This document shows, one piece after another, positions 1-6,928 of a DNA stretch of 14,959 nucleotides. Position numbers and translations under genes: made by a program. The first letter of the stretch is position 1. Each line of letters begins with the position of its first letter. Source of the DNA: JAFAGX01 sp035501575 (lineage in GTDB: Bacteria > Acidobacteriota > Terriglobia > Terriglobales > Acidobacteriaceae); assembly GCA_035501575.1 (NCBI GenBank), contig DATJVZ010000373.1, positions 1-14,959 of the forward strand, in the 5' to 3' direction. The notes beneath the pieces were generated by a model that did no database searches, was not told the DNA's origin, and was given only the letters and a program-made list of their open reading frames with translations.

Positions 1-256
1 CGGTGACGACCACGCCACCACCCTCTACGGCACGGCCGTATACCGTGGCTTCATGATCCAAAACGTTCGAACCGAATAAACGACGCCACAATCCCGGCTC
101 GCGAATTTCCACGTCGTCAGCTCCACTAGCGGCCAACGTCGTTTGATTGACCACGCTAATGTCTCCATCCTGGTAGCCGGCGGCTTTCAGGACGCTAACT
201 GCCTTTTCCGCATGCGGCAGGGTGTCGTATACGGTAACAACCTTCTCGTAGGTCAT
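1..256 (-). CDS. YflT/GSP17M-like general stress protein (3' end off window)
   Basis: Reading the minus strand gives an open frame beginning MTYEKVVTVYDTLPHAEKAV that stays open to the left edge (about 85 residues). A start-proximal VVTVYD strand, a helix with paired Ala/Glu, an AAGY turn and an ISVV strand form the ferredoxin-like half seen in heat-induced YflT/GSP17M-type domains. LWRRLFG and an HEATVYGRAVEGGG stretch follow, as in many short proteobacterial and acidobacterial stress proteins. Two adjacent ATG codons (259 and 256) are possible. I choose 256 because the GGAGG at 261-265 leaves only one base before the first. It lies about 10 bases downstream of the DUF2382 gene, so the two are surely co-transcribed and probably act in the same stress response. 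The C-terminus is not visible. Family placement is by pattern and the molecular function is unknown. Confidence 0.75.
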   Translation of the reverse strand, partial: MTYEKVVTVYDTLPHAEKAVSVLKAAGYQDGDISVVNQTTLAASGADDVEIREPGLWRRLFGSNVLDHEATVYGRAVEGGGVVVT

Positions 257-260
257 CATT

Positions 261-265
261 CCTCC
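261..265 (-). promoter_or_regulatory. Ribosome binding site of the YflT-like gene
   Basis: GGAGG on the minus strand sits 4 bases before the ATG at 256 and 1 base before the ATG at 259. It lies just after the TAA stop (269-271) of the upstream DUF2382 gene. It favours the second ATG as the start. Confidence 0.65.
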
Positions 266-268
266 TTT

Positions 269-718
269 TTAGGGTTGGATAGTTTGGTTTGAGTTGACTG
301 TTTCATCGCTCGCGTCCCCTGCGAGCGATGGTTCAACCGAATCGCGGGTGATGATGGCTTCCTGCCGACGTAGCATGACTCGTTCGCGATGGCTTTCGCT
401 GCTGCGCACACGCCGCACCCGGACCTCCTCCTTGAGCAACAGACGGCGTTCCACGACCAGAATCTCCTCGACGATCGGGATGATGATGGTGTCGCCTTCT
501 TCACGGACACTAGGCGGTACCTCGACCACTTTGCCGATCGGAGTACGCTCAACCTCGACCTGTTCTCGGGCTAGCGTTTCATCCAGCAATTGCTCGTGCT
601 CGCACGTCACCCTCGACACCTGGACTCGACCGGTGACAATTCGGCGCTTCGCGATCGACGCCTGTTCTTCGGAAAGAGGGACTAGGATCTCTTGAGGATC
701 GCCAGACGGGGTTGTCAT
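269..718 (-). CDS. DUF2382 (YsnF/AvaK-like) stress protein
   Basis: A 149-residue cytoplasmic protein without signal peptide or membrane segment. It shows the DUF2382 pattern: an N-terminal ILVPLSEEQ strand, then alternating short strands and charged linkers (GRVQVSRVT, REQVEVERTPIGKVVE, TIIIPIVEEILVVE, LLLKEEVRVRR), with VMLRRQEAIITRD near residues 113-125. This domain, named from YsnF/AvaK-type proteins, is tied to general stress or desiccation responses; its biochemical role is unknown. Proteins of the family often carry a PRC-barrel or YflT-like domain in the same chain. Here the YflT-like part is a separate gene directly downstream, which supports a functional link. The start ATG at 718 has a GGGGAG about 11 bases upstream. 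The last ~20 residues are low-complexity and polar. Confidence 0.85.
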   Translation of the reverse strand: MTTPSGDPQEILVPLSEEQASIAKRRIVTGRVQVSRVTCEHEQLLDETLAREQVEVERTPIGKVVEVPPSVREEGDTIIIPIVEEILVVERRLLLKEEVRVRRVRSSESHRERVMLRRQEAIITRDSVEPSLAGDASDETVNSNQTIQP

Positions 719-807
719 GATGGGCTACTCCCCTGAAGTTAGAACTGCGGTTCGCTCGCGAGAAGGTCACCCCTGCGGTTGTGGAAGCCGCATGAGTGCC
801 ACCTGGT

Positions 808-1950
808 TTAGCGTTGGACGACGATGAGCTCGGTGCGGCGATTCATCGCCCGGCCCTCGTCGGTGGCGTTCGAGGCTATCGGCTTTTCCTGTCCCCAGCC
901 ATCGGTGTCCATGCGCGAGGGATCCACGCCAGCCTGAGCTATCAGATCCTTGACAGCATTGGCTCGATCCAAGGAAAGCGTCTTGTTGGCGCTGGCATCT
1001 CCCGTGCTGTCCGTATGGCCCTCTAGGCGGACTTTCATGGTGGGATAACACTTCATGATCGAAATGAGGTTGCTGACCGTCGCGTCCGATTCGGGCGTGA
1101 GGTGTGTGGTTGCAGAATCGAAGTTCAGGTGGTCGAAGACGATGCGCTTGGGCAGCTCGCTATCGTTGCCCGTGAGCATGAAGTTAGCCAGCGCATAGTT
1201 GAAACTGCCCTCTTCGACGTTAATGGTAGTGCCACAAGGAAGCGCGATTCGGGCCAGCTTGGGTGTGGATGTGTGGTGTAGCAGTCGTGGTATCAACAGC
1301 AGCAATGCAAGAATTGGCAAAGCCCAGATCCACTTTGAGAAGCCACCTTTGGGCTCGGCATAAACCACAGGATGCTCCACCGGAGCTGGCGCGCCGCAAA
1401 GGTTCGCCAAATTGCTCACGCCAAGGGCGTTGGCCAGGCCCGCCGGCGCCATTCGTTGGATGGTGTCGCGGTGAGACGACAGGAAACTCGACAAGCCGGA
1501 AGCAGACAGGTTATGCGAGCTAGCCTCACGGCCGAGTATCCCGAAAACCAGTGGAGCTATCAGACTCAATACGGACGACGCTCCGGGAACTGAAATTCCA
1601 GCTGCCGCAGCAACCACACTCGCGACGCTATTGGTATTGCCGCGGAGCAAGCCGCCCAACAGGTTCCCTCCGGTATGCATCAGACTCTGAGTCGCGGCTC
1701 CGCCCGTCAACTGGCTCGCGAAATTGGAAACGACGCTGGAATCTGAACTCGACGATGACAGCATGGCTAAGAGCTCGGTGGCTCCATTTGGCGTCGATGC
1801 TCGGTTACAAGCCGCACCTGCAAGAGCAGGTATTGCGACGTCCACGGCCTTTTGGGTTTGGGCAGGGCTTTCCCCGACAATTGCGGCCATCTTGGACACA
1901 ACCGTTGGAGTCAGAAACCCGCTCACGAGATCGAAGAGATTGCCAGCCAT
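808..1950 (-). CDS. DUF937 - transmembrane - OmpA-like fusion protein
   Basis: A 380-residue protein with three parts. Residues 1-170 resemble DUF937: Ala/Gly/Ser-rich helices starting NLFDLVSGFLTP, then VDVAIPALAGAA and a LLGGLLRGN segment. Residues 207-224 (WIWALPILALLLLIPRLL) form one membrane helix. Residues 268-380 form an OmpA/MotB-type peptidoglycan-binding domain with FDHLNFDSA, LEGHTDSTGD (Asp314), LSLDRANAV (Arg329) and NRRTEL; Asp314 and Arg329 match the residues that hold diaminopimelate in OmpA/Pal. Inferred topology: DUF937 part in the cytoplasm, OmpA part in the periplasm holding the cell wall. The start is well set: AGGAGG at 1955-1960 lies 4 bases before the ATG. It is the first gene of a probable three-gene minus-strand operon; 89 bases separate it from the DUF2382 gene. 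The function of DUF937 is unknown. Confidence 0.88.
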   Translation of the reverse strand: MAGNLFDLVSGFLTPTVVSKMAAIVGESPAQTQKAVDVAIPALAGAACNRASTPNGATELLAMLSSSSSDSSVVSNFASQLTGGAATQSLMHTGGNLLGGLLRGNTNSVASVVAAAAGISVPGASSVLSLIAPLVFGILGREASSHNLSASGLSSFLSSHRDTIQRMAPAGLANALGVSNLANLCGAPAPVEHPVVYAEPKGGFSKWIWALPILALLLLIPRLLHHTSTPKLARIALPCGTTINVEEGSFNYALANFMLTGNDSELPKRIVFDHLNFDSATTHLTPESDATVSNLISIMKCYPTMKVRLEGHTDSTGDASANKTLSLDRANAVKDLIAQAGVDPSRMDTDGWGQEKPIASNATDEGRAMNRRTELIVVQR

Positions 1951-2316
1951 AGCGCCTCCTTCTCAGTCCAACACGCTTTTCTGGTGATCGAGCGAGCCAG
2001 CTGTTGCGTCTTCACGCGGGACAAAGACCTCGAGCCGATGGGACGGGCCGCTAAGTCACGGCAACAGCAAGGCCGAACCGGTCTTACACATCCTGCCCCG
2101 GAAGAGAAACAACGAACTAATCAACGGCCTTCAGATTTTCTTCCCGTCGAGTGTTCTCGGAAACTGTCAATGAATGAAATATCGAATGACTCGGCGCTGG
2201 AAATGTTCCTGAAATTCACCGCCGAGGCCAGGAACATCGCAGAAAGGAATTTTGAATTCGCCCCAAGCCCAAGTCCGAAAAAGACATGATCTACCGAGCG
2301 AGATGCGATCGAACAC
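1951..2316. other. Gene-less spacer upstream of the DUF937-OmpA gene
   Basis: About 366 bases between two minus-strand genes. It holds the AGGAGG ribosome binding site at 1955-1960. A minus-strand TTGACA (2164-2169) has no recognisable -10 partner at proper spacing. A minus-strand T-run (T5 near 2279-2283) follows the M48 stop codon but has only a weak GATC/GATC stem before it, so I do not call a terminator. The plus-strand open frame reaching 2289 carries a 39-codon ATG ORF at 2170 without a ribosome binding site; I do not count it as a gene. Confidence 0.5.
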
Positions 2317-3654
2317 CTACTTCACGTATTTCGGGTCCTTGCCTTGCGACCCGGGATCATAGGTTGCAACGAAGTGGATACGCTCCGGCCGGGTGGGGTG
2401 ATCGTAAAACCAGAGCTTAGCGAACCAGTCAGGGTCGGGATCGGAAAGATTTACTTCTCCACTTTTTTCGAAATAATGCGCGGCGACTTGGTTGGGATCG
2501 GCCACCACGCCATGGATCACTTCGATGCCGTAGCGGTCGGCTTCGTGCTCGAAGTGGCGAGAGACGGCGTTGAAAGCGGGTGTGGCGAGAAATGCCAACA
2601 GGTTGATAAGAAGGAAGAGCACCGGGAAAGAAGCCCAGTCTTCTAAGTCGCGAATACCCCATTGGGTTTTCCAACGGGCGACGATCGAGAGCGCGAGGCG
2701 GTAGCCGAGGTAGAGCAGGAACAGAAGGATAACTCCCGCGCACGCGATTCCCTTGGGCAGGTGGAGGAGAACATAGTGCCCCATCTCGTGTCCGAAGACG
2801 AACAGGGTCTCGGGCGTTGTGGCTTTGGCGACCATGGTATCCCAGACTACGACCCGTTTCGAAGCCCCGAATCCGGTGACGTATGCATCCAGTTGCGTTG
2901 TCTTCGTGCTGGCGTTCATCACAAACATGCGGTCAGCGGGGATTTCGATTCCGCCGCGCCGGGTCACTTTCTGGATTTCGGAGACTAGAGCCGGCTCGGC
3001 GCCAGCCAGGGGCTTGAAGGTGTAGAAAAGGGGGTCGACCACCAACGGCTTTAGGAAGAGGAAGGCGACGAGGACCGGTAGGGAGGCCAACCAGAAGTAA
3101 AACCACCATCGGCGAGGGCTGCGGCGGATGATCCCGTAGAGAACTCCGACCAGCACGGTCCCGATGATTAGAGAGATGATTTGGTTGGTGATCCAGTCGC
3201 TGCACCAGGCTGGCCAGGTTTCGACGCTGAGGCCGAAGGCGCGGTCAAGCCATTGATCCCAAATTTCGCTGGGGATGCCGAGCACGGCGATCGTGAGAAG
3301 GATGAGGGGTGCAAATATGATGAGCTGCACAAAGCGGCGTGGGGACGCGTGTTCGGCCAGATCGCGCAACACGGGAGCGACGCGCCAGCGCAAAAGGCCC
3401 AGCAGAAGCAAAAAGCCGTACAGCGTGTTGACAAAGAAATGCCGATAGTGGGCGTTCGAATAGGTCTTGGCACGGGCGTATTCGGCGGGAGAAGGACGGT
3501 ATTCAAAGACTGCTCCCTGGGGCGGCTGAGCCACGCTGGCCGGCGAAGGGATCGATGCGGGCGTCGAGGAGTCGCCGGACTTAGTCTGCGCGGATAGCGT
3601 ACAGATTGTGGCTGCGAGGAGCGAGAACAGAACGAAGAATCGGCGTTGCATCAT
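2317..3654 (-). CDS. M48 family (Ste24-like) membrane zinc metalloprotease
   Basis: A 445-residue membrane protease. Residues 1-22 are a signal peptide (MMQRRFF, hydrophobic core, cleavage near LSA-Q). Hydrophobic segments lie near 74-90, 108-127, 157-176, 183-201, 301-322 and 343-361. The zinc site is GHEMGHY (His289, His293; Glu290 catalytic) plus Glu369 in SRHFEHEAD, the third ligand of Ste24/HtpX-type enzymes. The closing HPTRPERI is typical of M48A CAAX-protease relatives. Such enzymes cleave membrane or mis-folded proteins; the bacterial substrate is unknown. The frame opens as far back as 3966, but those ~104 residues look non-coding and cross a 12-bp terminator-like hairpin, so I start at the Met pair 3654/3651, which begins the signal peptide. 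No strong ribosome binding site precedes it. It is divergent from the Rieske gene. Confidence 0.88.
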   Translation of the reverse strand: MMQRRFFVLFSLLAATICTLSAQTKSGDSSTPASIPSPASVAQPPQGAVFEYRPSPAEYARAKTYSNAHYRHFFVNTLYGFLLLLGLLRWRVAPVLRDLAEHASPRRFVQLIIFAPLILLTIAVLGIPSEIWDQWLDRAFGLSVETWPAWCSDWITNQIISLIIGTVLVGVLYGIIRRSPRRWWFYFWLASLPVLVAFLFLKPLVVDPLFYTFKPLAGAEPALVSEIQKVTRRGGIEIPADRMFVMNASTKTTQLDAYVTGFGASKRVVVWDTMVAKATTPETLFVFGHEMGHYVLLHLPKGIACAGVILLFLLYLGYRLALSIVARWKTQWGIRDLEDWASFPVLFLLINLLAFLATPAFNAVSRHFEHEADRYGIEVIHGVVADPNQVAAHYFEKSGEVNLSDPDPDWFAKLWFYDHPTRPERIHFVATYDPGSQGKDPKYVK

Positions 3655-3784
3655 ATCGAGGTTATTCTTCAGGCCGGAGGCGGATTTGCTTCGCTGCACC
3701 ATCCGGTGTTGTTCGAGGAATATACGCCGGCTGGCAGAGTAAGTCCCGACTGATCTGAAATAAAGAATCCTCGATTGCGGGAAG

Positions 3785-3841
3785 CCCACCTGGTGATCGT
3801 TATTAGTCGAATGTCGCCGACTTGAAATCGCCACCGGTGGG
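3785..3841. other. Imperfect long stem-loop, possible structured RNA
   Basis: Four nested helices: CCCACC (3785-3790) with GGTGGG (3836-3841); GGTG (3792-3795) with CACC (3832-3835); CG (3798-3799) with CG (3829-3830); AGTCG (3805-3809) with CGACT (3818-3822), closing an 8-base loop. A GGTT-TTCG-AACC hairpin follows at 3841-3852, and CGGGTT (3868-3873) can pair with AACCCG (3889-3894). The plus strand gives the TTCG tetraloop, hinting at that orientation, but strand and transcript ends are unresolved. I tested the idea of 6S RNA and found no closing stem. Confidence 0.35.
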
Positions 3842-3910
3842 GTTTTCGAACCTGGGAAGACACCTCGCGGGTTGCATTTGCAAAGCAAAACCCGGTCCAG
3901 AAATAAGAAG

Positions 3911-3949
3911 GCAAAAAGCAAAGGCTGTCGAGATATTTCTCGACAGCCT
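3911..3949 (-). terminator. Rho-independent terminator-like hairpin, minus strand
   Basis: AGGCTGTCGAGA (3922-3933) and TCTCGACAGCCT (3938-3949) pair perfectly over 12 bp around a 4-base loop. On the minus strand the stem is followed by TTTGCTTTTTGCC, an interrupted T-tract; on the plus strand the following GAAATCCTC is not T-rich. So it should stop minus-strand transcription about 260 bases before the M48 start. With no minus-strand gene just upstream, it could end a small RNA or act as an attenuator for the protease. Confidence 0.6.
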
Positions 3950-4466
3950 GAAATCCTCTTGGCCACGTGCTACCCACGAGGACTAGTTACTATACCCGGA
4001 AAGCTAATCTTCCCCCGCCCCCTATTTCTAGAGGTCCACTTCTCCGGGCGACGCGTCATTTTCATGCATAGCAAGCCGATTGCCACCCTAAGTTATTGAC
4101 AACAACAAAGCTAGTCGGCATTCACTGCGCAAGAAATTGACCACTTCGGCGAATCGATTTGCATAGTCTCGAAACCCGACTTCTGCCGATTTCGATCGCC
4201 GCCTGCGGACGGCGGGCGCAGTCGCCATCTCGAGCGGCTCAGGCCTCGAGCACGGGGCGGAGCGAACTCCACTGTTCGTTGTCGGGAACTGAAGCGCGAT
4301 TGATCGCATCGACCTGCATACTGCTGCTCTCGAGCCACCCAGATCGGGTTCGGGTCTTTCGCTTTCGGAGGTGCCAGTTGAATCATCGCTCGCCGTGATG
4401 TCTAGATGGCAAGGTATCCTTCGCCCTGAAAGCATCCGGCCAGCCCTCCTCGGGTGACTCCAATCA

Positions 4467-4495
4467 CTAACATCGCGTCGCGCCCATGGCATAAT
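4467..4495 (+). promoter_or_regulatory. Predicted sigma70-type promoter of the Rieske gene
   Basis: CTAACA (4467-4472, four of six bases of TTGACA) and CATAAT (4490-4495, five of six of TATAAT) are separated by exactly 17 bases. A transcript starting near 4502 would carry a ~23-base leader with GGAG at 4514-4517, seven bases before the ATG. Confidence 0.5.
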
Positions 4496-4524
4496 GTCGG
4501 AAGTAGACTGACCGGAGCTGAATC

Positions 4525-5640
4525 ATGAGCACGCAAGTAGAACCTATCGCCAAGACGCTGCCCGCACGTTATTACACCGATCCTGAAGTCTTCCGAGAGG
4601 AGATGGAGCGCTTCTTCTGCCGATCCTGGGTGTGCGCCGGGCGTACCGCGCAGATTGAAAAGCCGGGGGATTATTTTCTTCGCGAGGTCGCTGGTGAGAG
4701 CATCATCATCGCTCGCGATCAGGGTGGCGCGGTGCGCGCATTCTTTAACGTCTGCCGGCATCGCGGTACTCGCATTGTCACTGTGCCTGAAGGCAGCTTC
4801 GCTGGCCGCATACAGTGTGGTTACCACGGCTGGACCTATGGTCTCGACGGGCGATTGATTGGGGCGCCCCATATGGAGAGCAACGGCTTCTGTCGCGAAG
4901 ACTATCCGCTGAACCAGGTGCAGACAGCCGTTTGGGATGGACACATCTTTATCAATCTGAATACTCAAGCCGAGCCTTTAGAGAAACAACTGGATGACCT
5001 TCCGCAAAAATTTGCTGCCTGGGGAATGGCGGAATTGCGCATGGCAAAGCGCATCGTGTATGAGGTCAAGGCGAATTGGAAACTGATCATCCTAAATTAC
5101 AACGAGTGCTTGCACTGTCCCGTGCTACACCCTACGCTTAATCGCTTTACCAACTACCTCAGTTCCGACAACGAGACTCCCCATGCGACCTACATTGGGG
5201 GTGCGATGGAGTTCCGCAACGGCGCTGAAACCATGAGCCTCGACGGCGAGCGACGGCGCGATCCGCTTCCCGGCCTAAATGCGGAAGAGTGCCAGAAGGT
5301 TTGCTACTACGCAATCTATCCCAACTTCTTGCTCAGCCTGCATCCTGACTACATGATGACCCACACGCTGTGGCCACGGGCCGTCGACCGCACGAATATC
5401 ATCTGCGAATGGCACTTCCATCCCGCCGAGATGGCGAAAGGCGATTTCAATGCCACCGACGCCATCGAGTTCTGGGACCTGACGAACCGGGAAGATTGGG
5501 GTATCTCTGAGCTTTCGCAATTGGGAATTCAATCACGCGCCTACCGGCCTGGGCCCTATGCCGAGCGAGAATCGCTGCTTCACGCTTTTGACACCATGGT
5601 TCTCGAGACCGAGCGGCAAACCAAGAGCCGCCGTTTCTAG
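4525..5640 (+). CDS. Rieske non-heme iron oxygenase, alpha subunit (CntA/GbcA type)
   Basis: A 371-residue soluble oxygenase component. The N-terminal Rieske [2Fe-2S] site is Cys77-Arg-His79 and Cys98-Gly-Tyr-His101 with the usual spacing. The C-terminal SRPBCC-type catalytic domain holds the mononuclear iron ligands His197 and His202 in NECLHCPVLH and, probably, Asp318 in EFWDLTN. Glu194 takes the place of the Asp that passes electrons between subunits in classical dioxygenases. A bridging Glu is the mark of the carnitine monooxygenase CntA and relatives acting on quaternary amines (glycine betaine demethylase, stachydrine demethylase). The C-terminal EDWGISELSQLG...YRPGPY...E pattern also fits that branch. 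Likely reaction: O2- and NAD(P)H-dependent oxidative demethylation or C-N cleavage of a betaine-like compound; the exact substrate cannot be read. The start has GGAG 7 bases upstream. No ferredoxin reductase gene lies in the window. Confidence 0.9.
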   Translation: MSTQVEPIAKTLPARYYTDPEVFREEMERFFCRSWVCAGRTAQIEKPGDYFLREVAGESIIIARDQGGAVRAFFNVCRHRGTRIVTVPEGSFAGRIQCGYHGWTYGLDGRLIGAPHMESNGFCREDYPLNQVQTAVWDGHIFINLNTQAEPLEKQLDDLPQKFAAWGMAELRMAKRIVYEVKANWKLIILNYNECLHCPVLHPTLNRFTNYLSSDNETPHATYIGGAMEFRNGAETMSLDGERRRDPLPGLNAEECQKVCYYAIYPNFLLSLHPDYMMTHTLWPRAVDRTNIICEWHFHPAEMAKGDFNATDAIEFWDLTNREDWGISELSQLGIQSRAYRPGPYAERESLLHAFDTMVLETERQTKSRRF

Positions 5641-5662
5641 GGTGACGGCCACGCCGAGGCAC

Positions 5663-5685
5663 CGGGGCGATCTTTCGCCGCCCCG
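5663..5685. terminator. GC-rich hairpin between convergent genes
   Basis: CGGGGCG (5663-5669) pairs perfectly with CGCCCCG (5679-5685) around a 9-base loop. It lies in the 64-base gap between the Rieske stop (5640) and the stop of the convergent UPF0104-like gene (5705). Neither strand has a clear T-tract, so it is at best a weak or factor-assisted bidirectional terminator. Confidence 0.35.
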
Positions 5686-5704
5686 CGGATACAAATCCGG
5701 CAGG

Positions 5705-6781
5705 TCAACTCGCCTCGGAGGTTGGAATCGCCATGGAGGCCTCGGCTTTTTCACTCTCATCGGCAACCTTCCGTAGCGACAATCGTTCGCGATGTGCCAA
5801 CAAGAGACCAATCGGAGTCACCGCTACGAAACTGACCAGCCACAGCAGAATGCCACAACTCACCGCCAGTTCCCGCGGCACGTGGAAAACCTTGTCCAGG
5901 GCTTCGATGGTTGCCAGCTGAGAACCGCCGCCAACCCCGGGTAACTGCACCATGGAGCCGACCATGCTCGAGCCCATCAAAAGGAGAACGTGGGTGGTGC
6001 TCATCGCCTCCATCGGTCGCCCGTAGGCGTGGGTTACTTGTTCATAGGAGACTGCGATCATCCACCACATGACCAGTGAAATTACCGCCAGTTGAAGAAA
6101 CGAGAATGGGTCATGGATCGTATGCAGCCCGCCGGCGAATTCCCGCACCCGCTGTGCGATGCGATGCCCAAGATTCTGGGCATGATGAGAAAGGCGCTTT
6201 TCGGCCCAATCCGCAATTCTGGGTCCCTGGTACGACACCAGCATGGCGATGGCGAACAAGAGAAGAACCACACCTGACAGAAGATATCCCGTAACGTGCA
6301 GCCAATGGTGATAGGCGGGGCGCGCCAGAGCAAACTCGCGCAACTGCGTCGGCAAGAAGATCCCGCCCACCATCAATACCGTGAACGCTCCCAAGTCGAA
6401 GATGCGTTCCACGGTCCACACCGCCAGCTGCGAAGAAAAGCTCAGATTGACACGCCGGGCAATCAAGTACGGACGGATCAGTTCTCCCGGTCGGCCAAGG
6501 ACCACAAGTCCCGTAAACCCCACCAGGGTGGGAGAAATCAGCGTCCCGGCCGAGACGTCCTTCCGGACAGGGCGGAGAAAGATTTTCCAGCGCAGGGCGC
6601 GAAGTACGTAGGCTAAATAAATCAACAGGATCCCGCAGCCGACGTGAAGCCAGCTCACATCCCGGGTGTTCTCCAAGAACTTGCTCCAATCAAACGTCCG
6701 CCATTCCCGGAATTGCAGATACACCAAGCCGAGGAGGACCGCCAACAGCAGTCCGTAAATCGTGGCGCGGTGCTTATTCAT
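5705..6781 (-). CDS. UPF0104 / LPG-synthase-TM family membrane protein (flippase-like)
   Basis: A 358-residue polytopic membrane protein with helices near residues 7-23, 43-60, 80-96, 128-144, 160-183, 227-245, 262-280 and 303-329. Family hallmarks are visible: ALRWKIFLRPV after helix 2, GRPGELIRPYLIARR (residues 96-110), VERIFDLG, and LPGVGGGSQLATIEAL near the end. Members match the membrane part of lysylphosphatidylglycerol synthase MprF and are often annotated as flippase-like; stand-alone copies frequently sit near lipid or glycan genes. No aminoacyl-transferase domain is present here, so lysyl-PG synthesis is not implied; lipid-linked substrate transport is an inference. The C-terminal ~30 residues are charged and cytoplasmic. 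The ATG at 6781 has no strong ribosome binding site. The gene follows the transglycosylase gene on the same strand after 147 bases. Confidence 0.85.
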   Translation of the reverse strand: MNKHRATIYGLLLAVLLGLVYLQFREWRTFDWSKFLENTRDVSWLHVGCGILLIYLAYVLRALRWKIFLRPVRKDVSAGTLISPTLVGFTGLVVLGRPGELIRPYLIARRVNLSFSSQLAVWTVERIFDLGAFTVLMVGGIFLPTQLREFALARPAYHHWLHVTGYLLSGVVLLLFAIAMLVSYQGPRIADWAEKRLSHHAQNLGHRIAQRVREFAGGLHTIHDPFSFLQLAVISLVMWWMIAVSYEQVTHAYGRPMEAMSTTHVLLLMGSSMVGSMVQLPGVGGGSQLATIEALDKVFHVPRELAVSCGILLWLVSFVAVTPIGLLLAHRERLSLRKVADESEKAEASMAIPTSEAS

Positions 6782-6928
6782 CGGATAAGAGTTTCTGCTC
6801 GGTTCGAAACACAGGGCTTTACGTATTCAAGGTAAACGACCTATGGGCAGGGGTCAAACGCAGCATTTCATCGAAGGGTCACGGGTAATTGTCGGGTGCG
6901 AGGGACGCAGCCTAAGACTCAGGAAAGT

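Larger units (their letters stand above)
3655..4524. other. 870-base gene-less region between divergent genes, with structured elements
   Basis: No convincing protein gene. From left to right it holds a long imperfect stem-loop (3781-3840), a small GGTT-TTCG-AACC hairpin (3841-3852), a CGGGTT/AACCCG hairpin (3868-3894), a perfect 12-bp terminator-like hairpin (3922-3949), a minus-strand TATAGT box (3989-3994), a GC hairpin CCGCC/GGCGG (4199-4215), two CTCGAG palindromes (4229-4234, 4245-4250), and the Rieske promoter (4467-4495). The open frames at 4088-4492 on the minus strand are Arg/Ser/Pro-rich with no domain and overlap that promoter, so I reject them. Confidence 0.6.

Noticed and set aside
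2170..2289. Small plus-strand ORF of 39 codons (MNEISNDSALEMFLKFTAEA...)
   Set aside because: Composition is protein-like, but there is no ribosome binding site or promoter and I know no homologue; too weak to call.
3660..3960. 6S RNA, tRNA or tmRNA
   Set aside because: A GGTTCGAAAACC on the minus strand resembles a T-arm and the long stem with a side hairpin recalls 6S RNA, but no acceptor or anticodon arm and no closing stem could be found.
3655..3966. N-terminal extension of the M48 protease frame by 104 codons, to an ATG at 3966
   Set aside because: The extension has no domain character, runs across the 12-bp terminator-like hairpin, and would bury a good signal peptide that begins at 3654/3651.
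4199..4250. GC hairpin and paired CTCGAG palindromes as a REP-like element
   Set aside because: Only one copy visible in the window, so repetition cannot be shown; GC-rich DNA gives such short palindromes often.
4088..4492. Minus-strand ORFs of 91 and 134 codons upstream of the Rieske gene
   Set aside because: Arg/Ser/Pro-rich without recognisable domain, and they overlap the Rieske promoter region on the other strand.
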